DNA of 64,000 nt from Streptomyces sp. AA1529. Lineage in GTDB: Bacteria; Actinomycetota; Actinomycetes; Streptomycetales; Streptomycetaceae. Both the position numbers and the translations under genes were made by a program. The DNA lies in the NCBI RefSeq assembly GCF_000280905.1, contig NZ_ALAP01000092.1, positions 186,001 through 250,000 of the forward strand, given 5' to 3'. This document shows positions 51,974 to 61,287 of this stretch, in pieces. How positions within the stretch are numbered: position 1 is the stretch's first letter; each line of letters starts with the position of its first letter. A model generated the notes under the pieces. That model had not been told where the DNA came from, did not search any database, and worked only from the letters and a program-made list of their open reading frames with translations.

Positions 51974-52480
51974 TCAGCTCGGCGAGAACTTCGCGACGTA
52001 CTCGTCGAAGGGCTCGATGCCGACTTCGGCGCGGAGTTCGTCCACGCGCTCCGGCTCCGCACAGGGCCACGGAACCGGCGCCCCGTCCCGCACACCGGCG
52101 ATCTGGGTTCCGCAGATCTGCTTGCCGCCCTCGTTGACCAGCGTGCGGTCACGCAGGAACGCGAGTTCGCGCGGGCCGGCCGAACCTGCGGACACCGCTG
52201 CCTGCAGCAGTTTCAGGGCGCGGCGCCGGATGTCGAGCTGCCGGTCGGCGTGCTGGGCGATCAGCCACGCCGCGCGGGCGGCATCCTCGCCGACCAGCTC
52301 CGCCGTCGGCCAGCCGTACTCCTCCATGATCTCGCCGAGTCGGTCACCGTGCCGCGCGGTCAGCCTCCGCCACGCCAACTGCTCGGCGGGGTCGTCGCTG
52401 TTCGCATGGACCGAGGTCCGTTGATCGACAGCGGCCATGGCCGTGAGTTCCTCTGCCAGCGCGGCAATGTCGTGTGCCAC
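51974..52480 (-). CDS. DUF6624 family protein
   Basis: A 168-aa soluble protein. RRLTARHGDRLGEIMEEYGWPTAELVGEDAARAAWLIAQHADRQLDIRRRALKLL...AFLRDRTLVNEGGKQICGTQI is the pattern of the DUF6624 family, seen widely in Streptomyces. Function unknown. ATG 52480. The region upstream holds no obvious partner. Confidence 0.85.
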   Translation of the reverse strand: MAHDIAALAEELTAMAAVDQRTSVHANSDDPAEQLAWRRLTARHGDRLGEIMEEYGWPTAELVGEDAARAAWLIAQHADRQLDIRRRALKLLQAAVSAGSAGPRELAFLRDRTLVNEGGKQICGTQIAGVRDGAPVPWPCAEPERVDELRAEVGIEPFDEYVAKFSPS

Positions 52481-53260
52481 TCTCGACTCCCCGTCCGGGT
52501 GGGTGCGTTGTGTTTGTCACCCGGAACCCCAGGGCGCACGACGGCCGCGGAGATCATTCCGGAGGACGGTGACAGCCGCCGTCCCGGACCGCGACAATGA
52601 GGGTGTTCCCGAAAGCAGGACGTTTCCCGGACCGCCGAGTCCGGTCGCCGTCAGCCTTCCGGAACTCTGGACGCCGTCCGGCCGTTCCCCTGCAGGGATC
52701 AGCGGGCTCCCGGCGCCGTCGCGGGTGTTGCGGAGCAGGGCCTCCGGATCGGATGCGCTGCTGCAGAACGATCGACGCTCCGACCCGTGCCAGGCGCCGC
52801 CGTCCCCGCCGTCCCCGCCGTGGTGCCGACGCGACGGCGCGGTGGCGCGGTGGCGCAGCATCCGTCCGGCGGCAGGGCGGTCGGCAGCGGTCGTAGGATT
52901 TCCGGGTGCGCGGACGCCGGTGGCCGGCAGCGACGTCCCGGGTGCCGATCGTGTCCCGTACGGTGGCTAGCGCCCACCGGCGATGCGGAGGTCTCGCCGT
53001 CGAGGCCGCACCCCGCGGCGACGCTCGTGGCGGTCCGCTCGCATCCGGCGGGAGGGGCCCGGTGCACCTCCGGCGGAGACGCCCGGTGGAGCCCGGCTCG
53101 CCCCGGTCCGGATGATCGCAGCGCACGTGCCCGCCGGTTCGTGTCCCTGCCGCCGCGGTCGGCACACGTTGCCGCGCGTGGCGCCGGACGGCGGCACGGC
53201 GCGAAGGCGTGCCGTGCACAAGCCCGGTATTGGAACGAAGCGAAGGTCCCAGGAGGTCCC
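52481..53260. other. Intergenic region without a recognised gene
   Basis: No convincing gene in 780 bp; the open frames are Arg/Pro-rich and lack starts with ribosome binding sites. The frame of the downstream hydrolase stays open through it by chance. Confidence 0.45.
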
Positions 53261-54505
53261 GTGGCCGACTCAGCCGCCCCGAATCCGCCGCTCACCCAGG
53301 CGCGGTCCCTGCGACCCGTCGCTTTCGGCGCCGATCCCACCGGTGAGCGCTTGGCCCGGATCCGCCGCTCACCGCACTTCGCGGACGGGGTGTTCCAGAA
53401 CCCCGACAATCCCGAGGGCCCCCGGGCCCGTCCTTCCGGCTCCAGGCTCGACTTCGCGAAGAGGTACTTCCAGAAGGAAGCGCGCAGGCGACGCCGGCCC
53501 GCCGGGCCCATACCCCTGCACCCCACCACGGCGGAGGACCTCGCTCGTCCGCCGGCCGGCGGACTGCGGCTCACCTGGATGGGCCACTCCAGCGTGCTCG
53601 CCGAGATCGACGGCCGACGGGTGTTGTTCGACCCGGTGTGGGGGCGGCGCTGCTCCCCGTTCTCGTTCGCGGGTCCGAAGCGGCTGCACGACGTCCCGCT
53701 GCCGCTGACCTCGCTCGGCACGGTGGACGTGGTCGTCATCTCCCACGACCACTACGACCACCTCGACCTGCCCACGATCCGCGCGCTGGCCTCGACGGAC
53801 ACGGTCTTCGCGGTACCGCTCGGCGTGGGTGCGCATCTGGAGCGCTGGGGCGTTCCGAGCGACCGGCTGCGCGAGCTGGACTGGTGGGAGTCGACGCGTG
53901 TGGGGGATCTGCGGCTGACCGCGACCCCGGCCCGGCACTTCTGCGGCCGGGGACTGCGCAATCAGCAGCACACCCTCTGGGCCTCCTGGGTGGCCGAGGG
54001 TCCCTCCGGGCACCGGGTGTTCCACAGCGGTGACACCGGCTACTTCCCCGGGTTCCGGGACATCGGCGCGGAGCACGGCCCCTTCGACGCGACCATGATC
54101 CAGATCGGGGCGTACAGCGAGTACTGGCCCGACATCCACATGACGCCGGCCGAGGGCGTGCGAGCCCATCTGGATCTGCAAGGGGGGAATCCGCACGGAG
54201 TGATGCTGCCGATCCACTGGGCGACCTTCACTCTGGCGCCGCACCCGTGGGACGAGCCCGGGGAAGGCACGCTCGCTGCCTGCGCGGAGGCCGGCGCCCG
54301 GGCCGCTCTCCCCCTTCCGGGGGAGCCGTTCGAGCCCACCGCGGACGAGGTCCCCTCAGCGCCGTGGTGGCGCACCGTCGCCCGGGCCCCCGTCCCCGGC
54401 TCCCCGGCGGCGGAGGCACAGGCAGGGGCACCGGCGGAGGCGCCGGATGCCGCGGCTCCGCAGGGGAGCGAGCCGTCCGGGAAGGCGGCCGAGTCCGCGG
54501 GGTGA
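53261..54505 (+). CDS. NAPE-PLD-like metallo-beta-lactamase-fold hydrolase
   Basis: A 414-aa MBL-fold enzyme. The metal motif HDHYDHLD is at 162-169 (His162, His164, Asp166, His167), with further ligands in TPARHFCGR, FHSGDTGYFPGF and MLPIHWATF. The combination WMGHSSVLAEIDGRRVLFDPVWGRRCSPF and the final histidine matches N-acylphosphatidylethanolamine phospholipase D-like proteins; bacterial members act on phospholipids or related phosphodiesters, not proven here. The last 45 residues are Ala/Pro-rich and dispensable-looking. GTG 53261 has a strong AGGAGGT site 5 nt upstream. Confidence 0.9.
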   Translation: MADSAAPNPPLTQARSLRPVAFGADPTGERLARIRRSPHFADGVFQNPDNPEGPRARPSGSRLDFAKRYFQKEARRRRRPAGPIPLHPTTAEDLARPPAGGLRLTWMGHSSVLAEIDGRRVLFDPVWGRRCSPFSFAGPKRLHDVPLPLTSLGTVDVVVISHDHYDHLDLPTIRALASTDTVFAVPLGVGAHLERWGVPSDRLRELDWWESTRVGDLRLTATPARHFCGRGLRNQQHTLWASWVAEGPSGHRVFHSGDTGYFPGFRDIGAEHGPFDATMIQIGAYSEYWPDIHMTPAEGVRAHLDLQGGNPHGVMLPIHWATFTLAPHPWDEPGEGTLAACAEAGARAALPLPGEPFEPTADEVPSAPWWRTVARAPVPGSPAAEAQAGAPAEAPDAAAPQGSEPSGKAAESAG

Positions 54506-54876
54506 GAGGCCGTACCCGCCGACCGGCTCCGTCGGCGCCGGCATCCGCGGGATCCGTCGGGCCGGTCTAGCGTTCGGCCGGCTGCGGGGTCGTCGGGACG
54601 GTGCCGGGGCGCAGCCCGGATCCGGTTCGTCCACCTGCGGAGGGACCGGCGCGCTGCCCCGGGGAAGGCGCCGCGCTGCGGTCGCACACCTGCCCGGCGA
54701 AACACCCCTCTCGTGCTAGTTTGTCCCATTCGATCACGTGATCGGCGAGGCGTGCGCCACCGGTCCGACCCCGGTCACCCCCGGTCCGGTGGCGCGGTCC
54801 GGTAGCGGCCCGGTGGCGATCCGCACCACGGTACCGATACTGACGGAGAGCGACAGTCGAGGACGGGCGGCGAGCC
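54506..54876. other. Intergenic region upstream of the SRPBCC gene
   Basis: No gene seen. It holds the perfect palindrome at 54731-54744, which is described separately. Confidence 0.45.
54731..54744. promoter_or_regulatory. Perfect palindrome, candidate operator
   Basis: CGATCACGTGATCG lies 132 bp upstream of the SRPBCC gene in a lower-GC patch. A 14-bp perfect dyad in this setting suggests a dimeric regulator site. Confidence 0.5.
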
Positions 54877-55395
54877 ATGAGCGCCATCGAAGAGACGGTT
54901 GAAGTCCGGGTTCCGGTGCACACCGCCTACAACCAGTGGACCCAGTTCGCCGACTTCCCCCGGTTCATGTCGTCGGTGCGGGAGGTCGAGCAGGTCAAGC
55001 CCAACCTCACCCACTGGGTCGTCGGGGTCGGGCCGCTGCGCGGACGGTTCCAGGCGGAGGTCGTGGAGCAGCGGCCGGACGCGTATCTGGCCTGGCGGAG
55101 CACGGGACGCGGACACACGCACAGTGGTGAGGTGTGCTTCCGCTCCACTGCGGCGGACCGCAGCACGGTCACGGTACGGATGCGGATGCACCCGCCCGGA
55201 TTCGCCTTCCGCCTCGCGGCCGCGTCCGGGCTGCTGCGCGGCGCGGTCCACCGCGAACTGGGCCGTTTCAAGGAGTTCATCGAGGCGGTCGGCGAGGAGT
55301 CCGGCGCCTGGCGCGGCACCATCGGCGACGGCCGGGTGAGTCCGGGCGAGCCGGAACCTCCCCGGAGCCGGGTGCCGCACTGGCCCGTCGGCTGA
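54877..55395 (+). CDS. SRPBCC (polyketide cyclase/dehydrase-like) protein
   Basis: A 172-aa START/SRPBCC-fold protein. IEETVEVRVPVHTAYNQWTQFADFPRFMSSVREVEQV and the RVEVVEQ.PDAYLAWRS region are typical. Such proteins bind hydrophobic ligands or act as cyclases; many Streptomyces copies lie beside oxidoreductases. It is 40 bp upstream of the molybdopterin oxidoreductase gene and may be co-transcribed. Confidence 0.88.
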   Translation: MSAIEETVEVRVPVHTAYNQWTQFADFPRFMSSVREVEQVKPNLTHWVVGVGPLRGRFQAEVVEQRPDAYLAWRSTGRGHTHSGEVCFRSTAADRSTVTVRMRMHPPGFAFRLAAASGLLRGAVHRELGRFKEFIEAVGEESGAWRGTIGDGRVSPGEPEPPRSRVPHWPVG

Positions 55396-55435
55396 TCGGG
55401 AACGGAATCGGCAGCGGAAGCGAGGGGCGAACCAG

Positions 55436-57730
55436 ATGCACGAGCCACCCGAGGAAGAGCCCGAGGAGCAGCTGTCGGTGACGCCGCCCAAGGAGTGGGC
55501 GGCCGGGGTGCCCGCGGTCGCGCACGCGATCGAGTACTCCCTCCAGCAGACCTCGCCCCGCCGGGCCGGGCAGACGCTGCTGACCATGAACCAGGTGGAC
55601 GGCATCGACTGCCCCGGCTGCGCCTGGGCCGACCCCTCCCCCGGCCACCGGCACCGGAACGAGTACTGCGAGAACGGCGCCAAGCACATCAACGACGAGG
55701 CGACCTCGCGGCGCATCACGGCCGACTTCTTCCGCAGGCACCCGGTCTCGGAGCTGGCCCACCGCTCGGACCTGTGGTTGAACCAGCAGGGCCGGCTGAC
55801 CGAACCGATGGTCAAACGGCCGGACTCGGACCACTACGAACCGGTCAGCTGGCACGAGGCGCTGGGGCTGATCGCCGCCGAGCTGAAGTCGCTGGACTCC
55901 CCCGACGAGGCGGTGTTCTACACCTCGGGCCGGGTCAGCAACGAAGCGGCGTTCGTGCTGCAGCTCTTCGCCAGAGCGTTCGGGACGAACAACCTGCCCG
56001 ACTGCAGCAACATGTGCCACGAGTCCAGCGGCTTCGCGCTGCACGAGACGCTGGGCACCGGCAAGGGCACCGTGACCCTGCACGACCTCCACCACGCGGA
56101 CCTGATCTTCCTGGTGGGGCAGAATCCCGGAACCAACCATCCGCGCCAGCTCTCCGCCCTGGAGGAGGCCAAACGCAACGGCGCACGCATCGTCGCGGTG
56201 AACCCGCTGCCCGAAGCCGGGCTGCTGCGGTTCAAGAACCCGCAGCAGCCCGGCGGGGTCCTCGGCCGGGGCATCCGGATCGCCGACCGCTTCCTGCAGA
56301 TCCGCACCGGTGGCGACCTCGCGCTGTTCCAGGGACTGAACAGGCTGCTGGTCGAGGCCGAGGAGGCGGCGCCCGGCACCGTGCTCGACCAGGACTTCAT
56401 CGGCTCCCACACCAGCGGCTTCGAGGACTTCGCACGGCATGTGCGCGAGATCGGCTGGGACGACGTCCGCACCGCCACCGGACTCACGCGCGAGGAGATC
56501 GAAGCGGTCCGGGACGAGGTGCTGCGCAGCAAGCGGGTGATCGTCTGCTGGGCCATGGGGGTCACACAGCAGAAGCACGGGGTTCCGACCATCAGGGAGA
56601 TCGTGAACTTCCTGCTGCTGCGCGGGAACCTGGGCAGAGCGGGTTCGGGGGCCTGCCCGGTACGCGGTCACAGCAACGTCCAGGGCGACCGCACCATGGG
56701 CATCTGGGAGCAGATGCCGGACGCGTTCCTGGACGCGCTGCAGCAGGAGTTCGGCTTCGCGCCCCCTCGTGCGCACGGGCTGGACTCGGTGAACTCGATC
56801 AGGGCCATGCGGGACGGGCGGATCAAGCTCTTCCTGGGCGTCGCGGGCAACTTCGTGCAGGCCGCTCCGGACACCTCGGTCACCGAGGAAGCGATGCGCA
56901 AGTGCCGGCTGACCGCTCACATCTCCACCAAGCTGAACAGATCCCACGCGATGTGCGGCCGGACCGCGCTCATCCTGCCGACCCTGGGGCGCACGGAGCG
57001 GGATCTGCAGTCGGGCGGCGAGCAGTTCGTCACCGTGGAGAACTCCATGAGCGAGGTGCACACCTCCCGCGGACGGCTGCGGCCGGCCTCGACGCTGCTG
57101 CTCAGCGAAGTCGCCATCCTCTGCCGGCTCGCCCGCGCCACTCTCGGCGACGACCCGGACATTCCCTGGCAGCAGTTCGAAGCGGACTACGGCACCCTTC
57201 GTGAACGGATCGCCCGCGTGGTGCCGGGGCTGCACGAGTTCAACCGGCGGGTGATCCGCCCCGGCGGCATCAGGCTGCCCAACCCGGTCAACGAGGGTGT
57301 CTTCCGCACCTCGACGGGCAAAGCCCTCTTCAGCCGCAACACCTGGCAGATGCCGCTGGCGCCCGAGGGGCATCTGCTGCTGCAGACCCTGCGCTCCCAC
57401 GACCAGTGGAACACCATTCCCTACACGGCGGACGACCGCTACCGGGGGATCCACGGAAGCCGGCAGGTCGTGCTCGTCAATCCGGAGGACGTGGCCGGGC
57501 TCGGCCTCACCGCGGGGCAGCGGGTCGACCTGGTCAGCGTGTGGGCAAACGGCGAGGAGCGCCGGGCCGCGGGCTTCGAGGTGGTGCCCTATCCGAGCGC
57601 CCGGGGCTGCGCGGCCGCCTACTACCCGGAGACCAACGTCCTGGTACCGCTGGACAGCGTGGCCGAGGGCAGCAACCAGCCGACGTCGAAGGCGCTGGTC
57701 GTCCGACTGGAGCCGGTCGGCGCCACCTGA
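55436..57730 (+). CDS. FdhF/YdeP-type molybdopterin oxidoreductase
   Basis: A 764-aa bis-MGD enzyme of the formate dehydrogenase alpha family, YdeP branch. CPGCAWADPSPGHRHRNEYCENGAKHINDEA near the N-terminus is the family segment that replaces the usual 4Fe-4S motif. NLPDCSNMCHESSGFALHETLGTGKGTVTLHDLHHADLIFLVGQNPGTNHPR and ACPVRGHSNVQGDRTMGIWE are MGD-binding stretches. E. coli YdeP is linked to acid resistance; substrate unknown here. No formate dehydrogenase accessory gene is in the window. Confidence 0.92.
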   Translation: MHEPPEEEPEEQLSVTPPKEWAAGVPAVAHAIEYSLQQTSPRRAGQTLLTMNQVDGIDCPGCAWADPSPGHRHRNEYCENGAKHINDEATSRRITADFFRRHPVSELAHRSDLWLNQQGRLTEPMVKRPDSDHYEPVSWHEALGLIAAELKSLDSPDEAVFYTSGRVSNEAAFVLQLFARAFGTNNLPDCSNMCHESSGFALHETLGTGKGTVTLHDLHHADLIFLVGQNPGTNHPRQLSALEEAKRNGARIVAVNPLPEAGLLRFKNPQQPGGVLGRGIRIADRFLQIRTGGDLALFQGLNRLLVEAEEAAPGTVLDQDFIGSHTSGFEDFARHVREIGWDDVRTATGLTREEIEAVRDEVLRSKRVIVCWAMGVTQQKHGVPTIREIVNFLLLRGNLGRAGSGACPVRGHSNVQGDRTMGIWEQMPDAFLDALQQEFGFAPPRAHGLDSVNSIRAMRDGRIKLFLGVAGNFVQAAPDTSVTEEAMRKCRLTAHISTKLNRSHAMCGRTALILPTLGRTERDLQSGGEQFVTVENSMSEVHTSRGRLRPASTLLLSEVAILCRLARATLGDDPDIPWQQFEADYGTLRERIARVVPGLHEFNRRVIRPGGIRLPNPVNEGVFRTSTGKALFSRNTWQMPLAPEGHLLLQTLRSHDQWNTIPYTADDRYRGIHGSRQVVLVNPEDVAGLGLTAGQRVDLVSVWANGEERRAAGFEVVPYPSARGCAAAYYPETNVLVPLDSVAEGSNQPTSKALVVRLEPVGAT

Positions 57731-58045
57731 CCGGGCCGGCATCCGGAAGCCGTCCGGCCGGGCGCGCAATCCGGCCAGGGTCCGCGCTCCACGGCTAGCA
57801 TCCGCAGCCCACCGTGCGTAACTTCTCTGCACACCAGGCGTCACATGTCGTGCGGTGCCGTGGAGCTCTTGCGGGATGAGGGCTCGCGCAGGGCAGTCGC
57901 GGCCACGACCTGGGCTGTTACGGGGCTGGGGACTCGGGGGAGCTCAGCGCCGGGCAGCGAGGCCCCGAGCCGGCAGCACGCCGGCTCGGGGCCCTGCTCG
58001 TACGTGTTCCGCTCCGCGCCCTGTGCCGCGCCGCAAGGAGGACCT
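57731..58045. other. Intergenic region with a strong hairpin
   Basis: No gene seen; the frame of the downstream hydrolase remains open through part of it but lacks a start with a ribosome binding site. It contains the hairpin at 57961-57993. Confidence 0.45.
57961..57993 (+). terminator. Hairpin upstream of the alpha/beta hydrolase gene
   Basis: Perfect 14-bp stem GGCCCCGAGCCGGC/GCCGGCTCGGGGCC with loop AGCAC. It probably ends the YdeP transcript. Its right arm is repeated at 58903-58919. Confidence 0.7.
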
Positions 58046-58855
58046 GTGCCCTACACGACCGTCAACCGCGTCGAGTTGTTCCACGAGGACCGCGGGTCCG
58101 GGCAGCCGCTGATCCTGCTGCACGGCTGGGGCACGAACGGTCAGGTGTGGAGCGCGCAGGCCGAGGAGTTCGCCGGCGCGTACCGGGTCGTCGTACCGGA
58201 CTGGCGCGGGTGCGGGCGTTCGGCGCGGCCGGGCGGCGGGGACACGATCGCGGGCCACGCGCAGGACGTCCTGGCGCTGGCGGAGGCGCTGGAGCTGGAC
58301 CGTCCGGTACTGGTGGGCGTCTCGGCCGGCGCCGCGATCGTGCTCGAGGCGGCGCGGCGGGCGCCGTCGTCCGTACGCGGGGTGGTCGCCGTGGACGGCC
58401 CCGGGTACTGGCCGGCGGAGCGGAAGGCGGAGCTGCTCGTCGAGCTGCGCCGGATGCTGCGTACGGACCGGGCGGCGACGGTCCGGCAATGGGTGGTGGA
58501 CTGGTACGGCCCGCTGGCGGACCCGGCACTGCCGGAGTGGACGGTGCAGCAGATCCTGGCCGCCTCGGACTCCATCGACGAGATCCTCTCGGACGCGGTG
58601 CGGCACAATCCCCGGGAGACGATCGGCGAGTTGGAGGTTCCCGCGTTCTTCGTCCACGGGCGGCTCGACGCCGAGATCCCCGCCGAGGTGTCCGAGACAC
58701 TCGCGGAACTCGCCCCGCACGGCGAGGCGCACATCATGGCGGAGTCGGGCCACATGCCGCACGTGGAGCAGCCCGCGGAGTTCAACGCGCTGCTGCACTC
58801 CATACTCGGGCGTCTCGCGGCGCCAGATGCGGCGCGGGACGCCCTGCAGGACTGA
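58046..58855 (+). CDS. Alpha/beta-fold hydrolase
   Basis: A 269-aa hydrolase. PLILLHGWGTNGQVW holds the oxyanion HG motif, VLVGVSAGAAIVLEAA the nucleophile elbow (Ser in GVSAG, near 97), FVHGRLDAEIP the acid, and ESGHMPHVEQPAEF the catalytic His. These match haloperoxidase/esterase-type serine hydrolases; the substrate is unknown. GTG 58046 has AAGGAGG 6 nt upstream. It lies between two similar hairpins. Confidence 0.92.
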   Translation: MPYTTVNRVELFHEDRGSGQPLILLHGWGTNGQVWSAQAEEFAGAYRVVVPDWRGCGRSARPGGGDTIAGHAQDVLALAEALELDRPVLVGVSAGAAIVLEAARRAPSSVRGVVAVDGPGYWPAERKAELLVELRRMLRTDRAATVRQWVVDWYGPLADPALPEWTVQQILAASDSIDEILSDAVRHNPRETIGELEVPAFFVHGRLDAEIPAEVSETLAELAPHGEAHIMAESGHMPHVEQPAEFNALLHSILGRLAAPDAARDALQD

Positions 58856-58881
58856 CGGCTTCGACACCGCCGGAGCGACCA

Positions 58882-58919
58882 GCAGGGCCCCGAACCGGAG
58901 AACCGGCTCGGGGCCCTGC
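58882..58919 (+). terminator. Hairpin terminator after the alpha/beta hydrolase
   Basis: GCAGGGCCCCGAACCGG pairs with CCGGCTCGGGGCCCTGC (17 bp with one mismatch) around AGAA, 27 bp past the stop. Confidence 0.8.
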
Positions 58920-59114
58920 CGTACTGCGCCGGGTCCCCCGAACCCCGGACGCGGTACGGCTCCAGGACTTGGCCGATACTGATCTGTGTGGACTCCACTG
59001 CATCATTCGGCATTTGACTCCTGGGATGCAGAACGTTACTCACTGTGGAAAAGGCAGGCTAGCCGCGGAACGCGGTCCCTGGCCGGATAACGCGACGGTG
59101 AGTGAGGAAGCTCC

Positions 59115-60104
59115 ATGAACGCGCCCGCTGCCGATGACAGCCGGATGCGGACGCTGGTCCGCAGTGATGATCTGGACGAGACACGCGAGATGATCAGCAC
59201 CGCGTACAGCCCCTACGACCTGCGCGTTCTCAACAAACCGCAGGACTTCTCCGCGTGGTACGCGGAGGGCGGCTTCCCCGGGGTCACTCTCTCCGCGTTG
59301 AGCTACGGCACGGAGACGCTCGTGGCGCCCGAGCCGCTGACGACGTATCTGCTGATCTGCCAGGTGCACGCGGGCCGGGTGCGGGTGGAGTCGCCGGGGC
59401 GTGAGGAGCAGTTCGTCGACACCGGGGAGACCTACATCCTCGACCCGCACCGGAGGTTCAAGGTCTTCTGGGGCGCCGGGGCCCGGATGACCACGCTCCG
59501 GCTCTCCCGGGAGGCGGTGGACCGGGCGGCGGGCGAGGCGCTGGGGCACGAGGAGCCGGTCCGGGCCCGGTTCGCGCTGGGCGGCGCGGTCTCCGCTGCG
59601 GCGGCGGAGAGTTGGTCGGGAGTGTCCGCGGCGGTGCACCGGGAGGTGATGACCGGCGGTGTGGCCCGCAGCAACCCGCTCGTCGCGGAACAGCTCGCCC
59701 GGACGGCTGCCGCGACTCTGATGGCGACCCATCGTCTGCTGCCGGCCTCGGAACCGGTGCGGCACGTCGGGAACGTCGCCCACCCGGCCGTGCGCAGGGC
59801 GATCCAGCTCATGGAGGAGCGCAGCGACCAACCGCTGTCCCTGTCGGACCTCGCGGTGGCGGCCAGGCTCAGCCCCCGTGCCCTGCAGGAGGCGTTCCAG
59901 CGCTACGTGGGCCGGACACCACTGGCCCATCTGCGGGAGATCCGTCTGGAGCGCGCCCATCAGGATCTGCTCGCGGCCGACTCCGACGGCCCGGTCACGG
60001 TGGCGGAGATCGCCTTCCGTTGGGGCTTCTCCAACCTGGGCCGGTTCGCGGACTGGTACCGGCGCCGCTACGGGCACGCCCCGTCCCTCACGCTGCGCGC
60101 GTGA
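59115..60104 (+). CDS. AraC-family transcriptional regulator
   Basis: A 329-aa regulator. The N-terminal two-thirds are an AraC_binding_2-type domain (YLLICQVHAGRVRVESPGREEQFVDTGETYILDPH). The C-terminal 100 residues hold two helix-turn-helix motifs (PLSLSDLAVAARLSPRALQEAFQRYVGRTPLAHLREIRLERAHQDLL; VTVAEIAFRWGFSNLGRFADWYRRRYGHAPS). This layout is common for regulators of aromatic or secondary metabolism. No target gene is adjacent in an obvious way. Confidence 0.93.
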   Translation: MNAPAADDSRMRTLVRSDDLDETREMISTAYSPYDLRVLNKPQDFSAWYAEGGFPGVTLSALSYGTETLVAPEPLTTYLLICQVHAGRVRVESPGREEQFVDTGETYILDPHRRFKVFWGAGARMTTLRLSREAVDRAAGEALGHEEPVRARFALGGAVSAAAAESWSGVSAAVHREVMTGGVARSNPLVAEQLARTAAATLMATHRLLPASEPVRHVGNVAHPAVRRAIQLMEERSDQPLSLSDLAVAARLSPRALQEAFQRYVGRTPLAHLREIRLERAHQDLLAADSDGPVTVAEIAFRWGFSNLGRFADWYRRRYGHAPSLTLRA

Positions 60105-60110
60105 CCAGCG

Positions 60111-60128
60111 GCGCCCGTGAGCGGGCGC
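60111..60128 (+). terminator. Hairpin after the AraC-type gene
   Basis: GCGCCCG/CGGGCGC with loop TGAG, 7 bp past the stop; a modest terminator. Confidence 0.5.
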
Positions 60129-60324
60129 GGGGCGGGGCGCGGGTGCGGCGGGACGGCGCGCCCACGGCTGGCGCAAAAGCACCGTAGCGGAAACTGCGTC
60201 CGAAAACGGGCCTGTCCAAGGCGTGCGCCGCCCTCTTTCATACCGGTCGGGGGGAGCGACCCGGAGCACAGGGGCCCCGGCTCCCTCCTGTCCCCCGAAA
60301 CCGCACACGACGCAAGGGATGCCC

Positions 60325-60987
60325 ATGTCGCGAAGATCCCTCAGGACCGCAGCGGTGGCTGCGGCGTTATCCGCCGGCGTGTTCTCCGCACAGCCCGCCC
60401 AGGGCGCCTCCACGGCCCTCGCCGACCCGCCCGACGACCGGATCGTCATCGACGTCGCCACCGTCAACGGTTCCGGCTGCCGCGAAGGAACCGCCAAGGT
60501 GGCGGTCGCCGAGGACAACACGGCCTTCACCGTCACCTACAGCGACTACCTGGCCGAGGTGGGGCCGGACTCGAAGCCCACCGACCGCCGCAAGAACTGC
60601 CAGCTGAACCTGGTCGTGCACGTGCCGCAGGGCTTCACCTACGCGATCGTCTCCGCGGACTACCGCGGCTACGCCTATCTGCAGCCCGGCGCGACCGGGC
60701 TGCAGAAGGCGTCGTACTACTTCCAGGGCTCCCCCGACACCGCGGCCACGAGCCACCCCTTCACCGGCCCGCAGGACGCCAACTGGCAGGCCACCGACTC
60801 CACGGACTGGGGGCAGGTGGTGTGGAAGCCCTGCGGTGAGCAGCGCAACTTCAACATCAACACCGAGGTGCGGGTAGATGTCGGCAGCTCCGATCCGACC
60901 ACGACGAGCTTCATGACGATGGACTCCACCGACGGGGACATCAACACGACCTACCACTTCGCCTGGAAGCAGTGCCCGACCTCCTGA
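60325..60987 (+). CDS. Secreted DUF4360 protein
   Basis: A 220-aa exported protein. A Sec signal (SRRSLRTAAVAAALSAGVFSAQPAQG) is followed by the DUF4360 fold: DRIVIDVATVNGSGCREGTAKVAVAEDNTAFTVTYSDYLAEVG, RKNCQLNLVVHVPQGFTYAIVSADYRGYAYL, and four Cys. Secreted copies are common in Streptomyces; function unknown. ATG 60325 follows AAGGGATGCCC; ATG 60319 is also in frame. Confidence 0.9.
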   Translation: MSRRSLRTAAVAAALSAGVFSAQPAQGASTALADPPDDRIVIDVATVNGSGCREGTAKVAVAEDNTAFTVTYSDYLAEVGPDSKPTDRRKNCQLNLVVHVPQGFTYAIVSADYRGYAYLQPGATGLQKASYYFQGSPDTAATSHPFTGPQDANWQATDSTDWGQVVWKPCGEQRNFNINTEVRVDVGSSDPTTTSFMTMDSTDGDINTTYHFAWKQCPTS

Positions 60988-61017
60988 GCGCCCCGGGCAG
61001 CCGCTGACCGCCGAGGC

Positions 61018-61039
61018 CGGCACCGGTCAGCCGGTGCCG
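61018..61039 (+). terminator. Terminator after the DUF4360 gene
   Basis: Perfect 9-bp stem CGGCACCGG/CCGGTGCCG with loop TCAG, about 30 bp past the stop. Confidence 0.7.
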
Positions 61040-61100
61040 CGCCCAACCGGAGAGCGGGCCGTCCGGGACCCTCGGCCCGCCCCTTCGCCGCCGCGCAGCC

Positions 61101-61124
61101 GGGTGGCGGGGTGGCGGGGTGGCG
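61101..61124. repeat. Tandem 8-bp repeat
   Basis: GGGTGGCG occurs three times in a row, between the DUF4360 and protease genes. A simple repeat with no clear role. Confidence 0.6.
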
Positions 61125-61287
61125 GGGTTCCTGACGGCACGCCCCTTGCGTCCCGTCCGGCGGGGGCATAACCGGGCGCTAACAGAAAAATGCTATTACC
61201 CGAACTCCTCGAATTCCGGAAACCTGAAACCGGTACTTCCCTGGACGCCACGCGCGGGACATCGCGCGTCTTCGGAAACGAGGAACC

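Noticed and set aside
52554..53219. 221-codon minus-strand frame in the gap before the NAPE-PLD-like gene
   Set aside because: Arg/Pro-rich, no ribosome binding site, no family character.
55277..57844. 855-codon minus-strand frame across the YdeP-type gene
   Set aside because: Antisense shadow; composition is low-complexity and no start context is seen.
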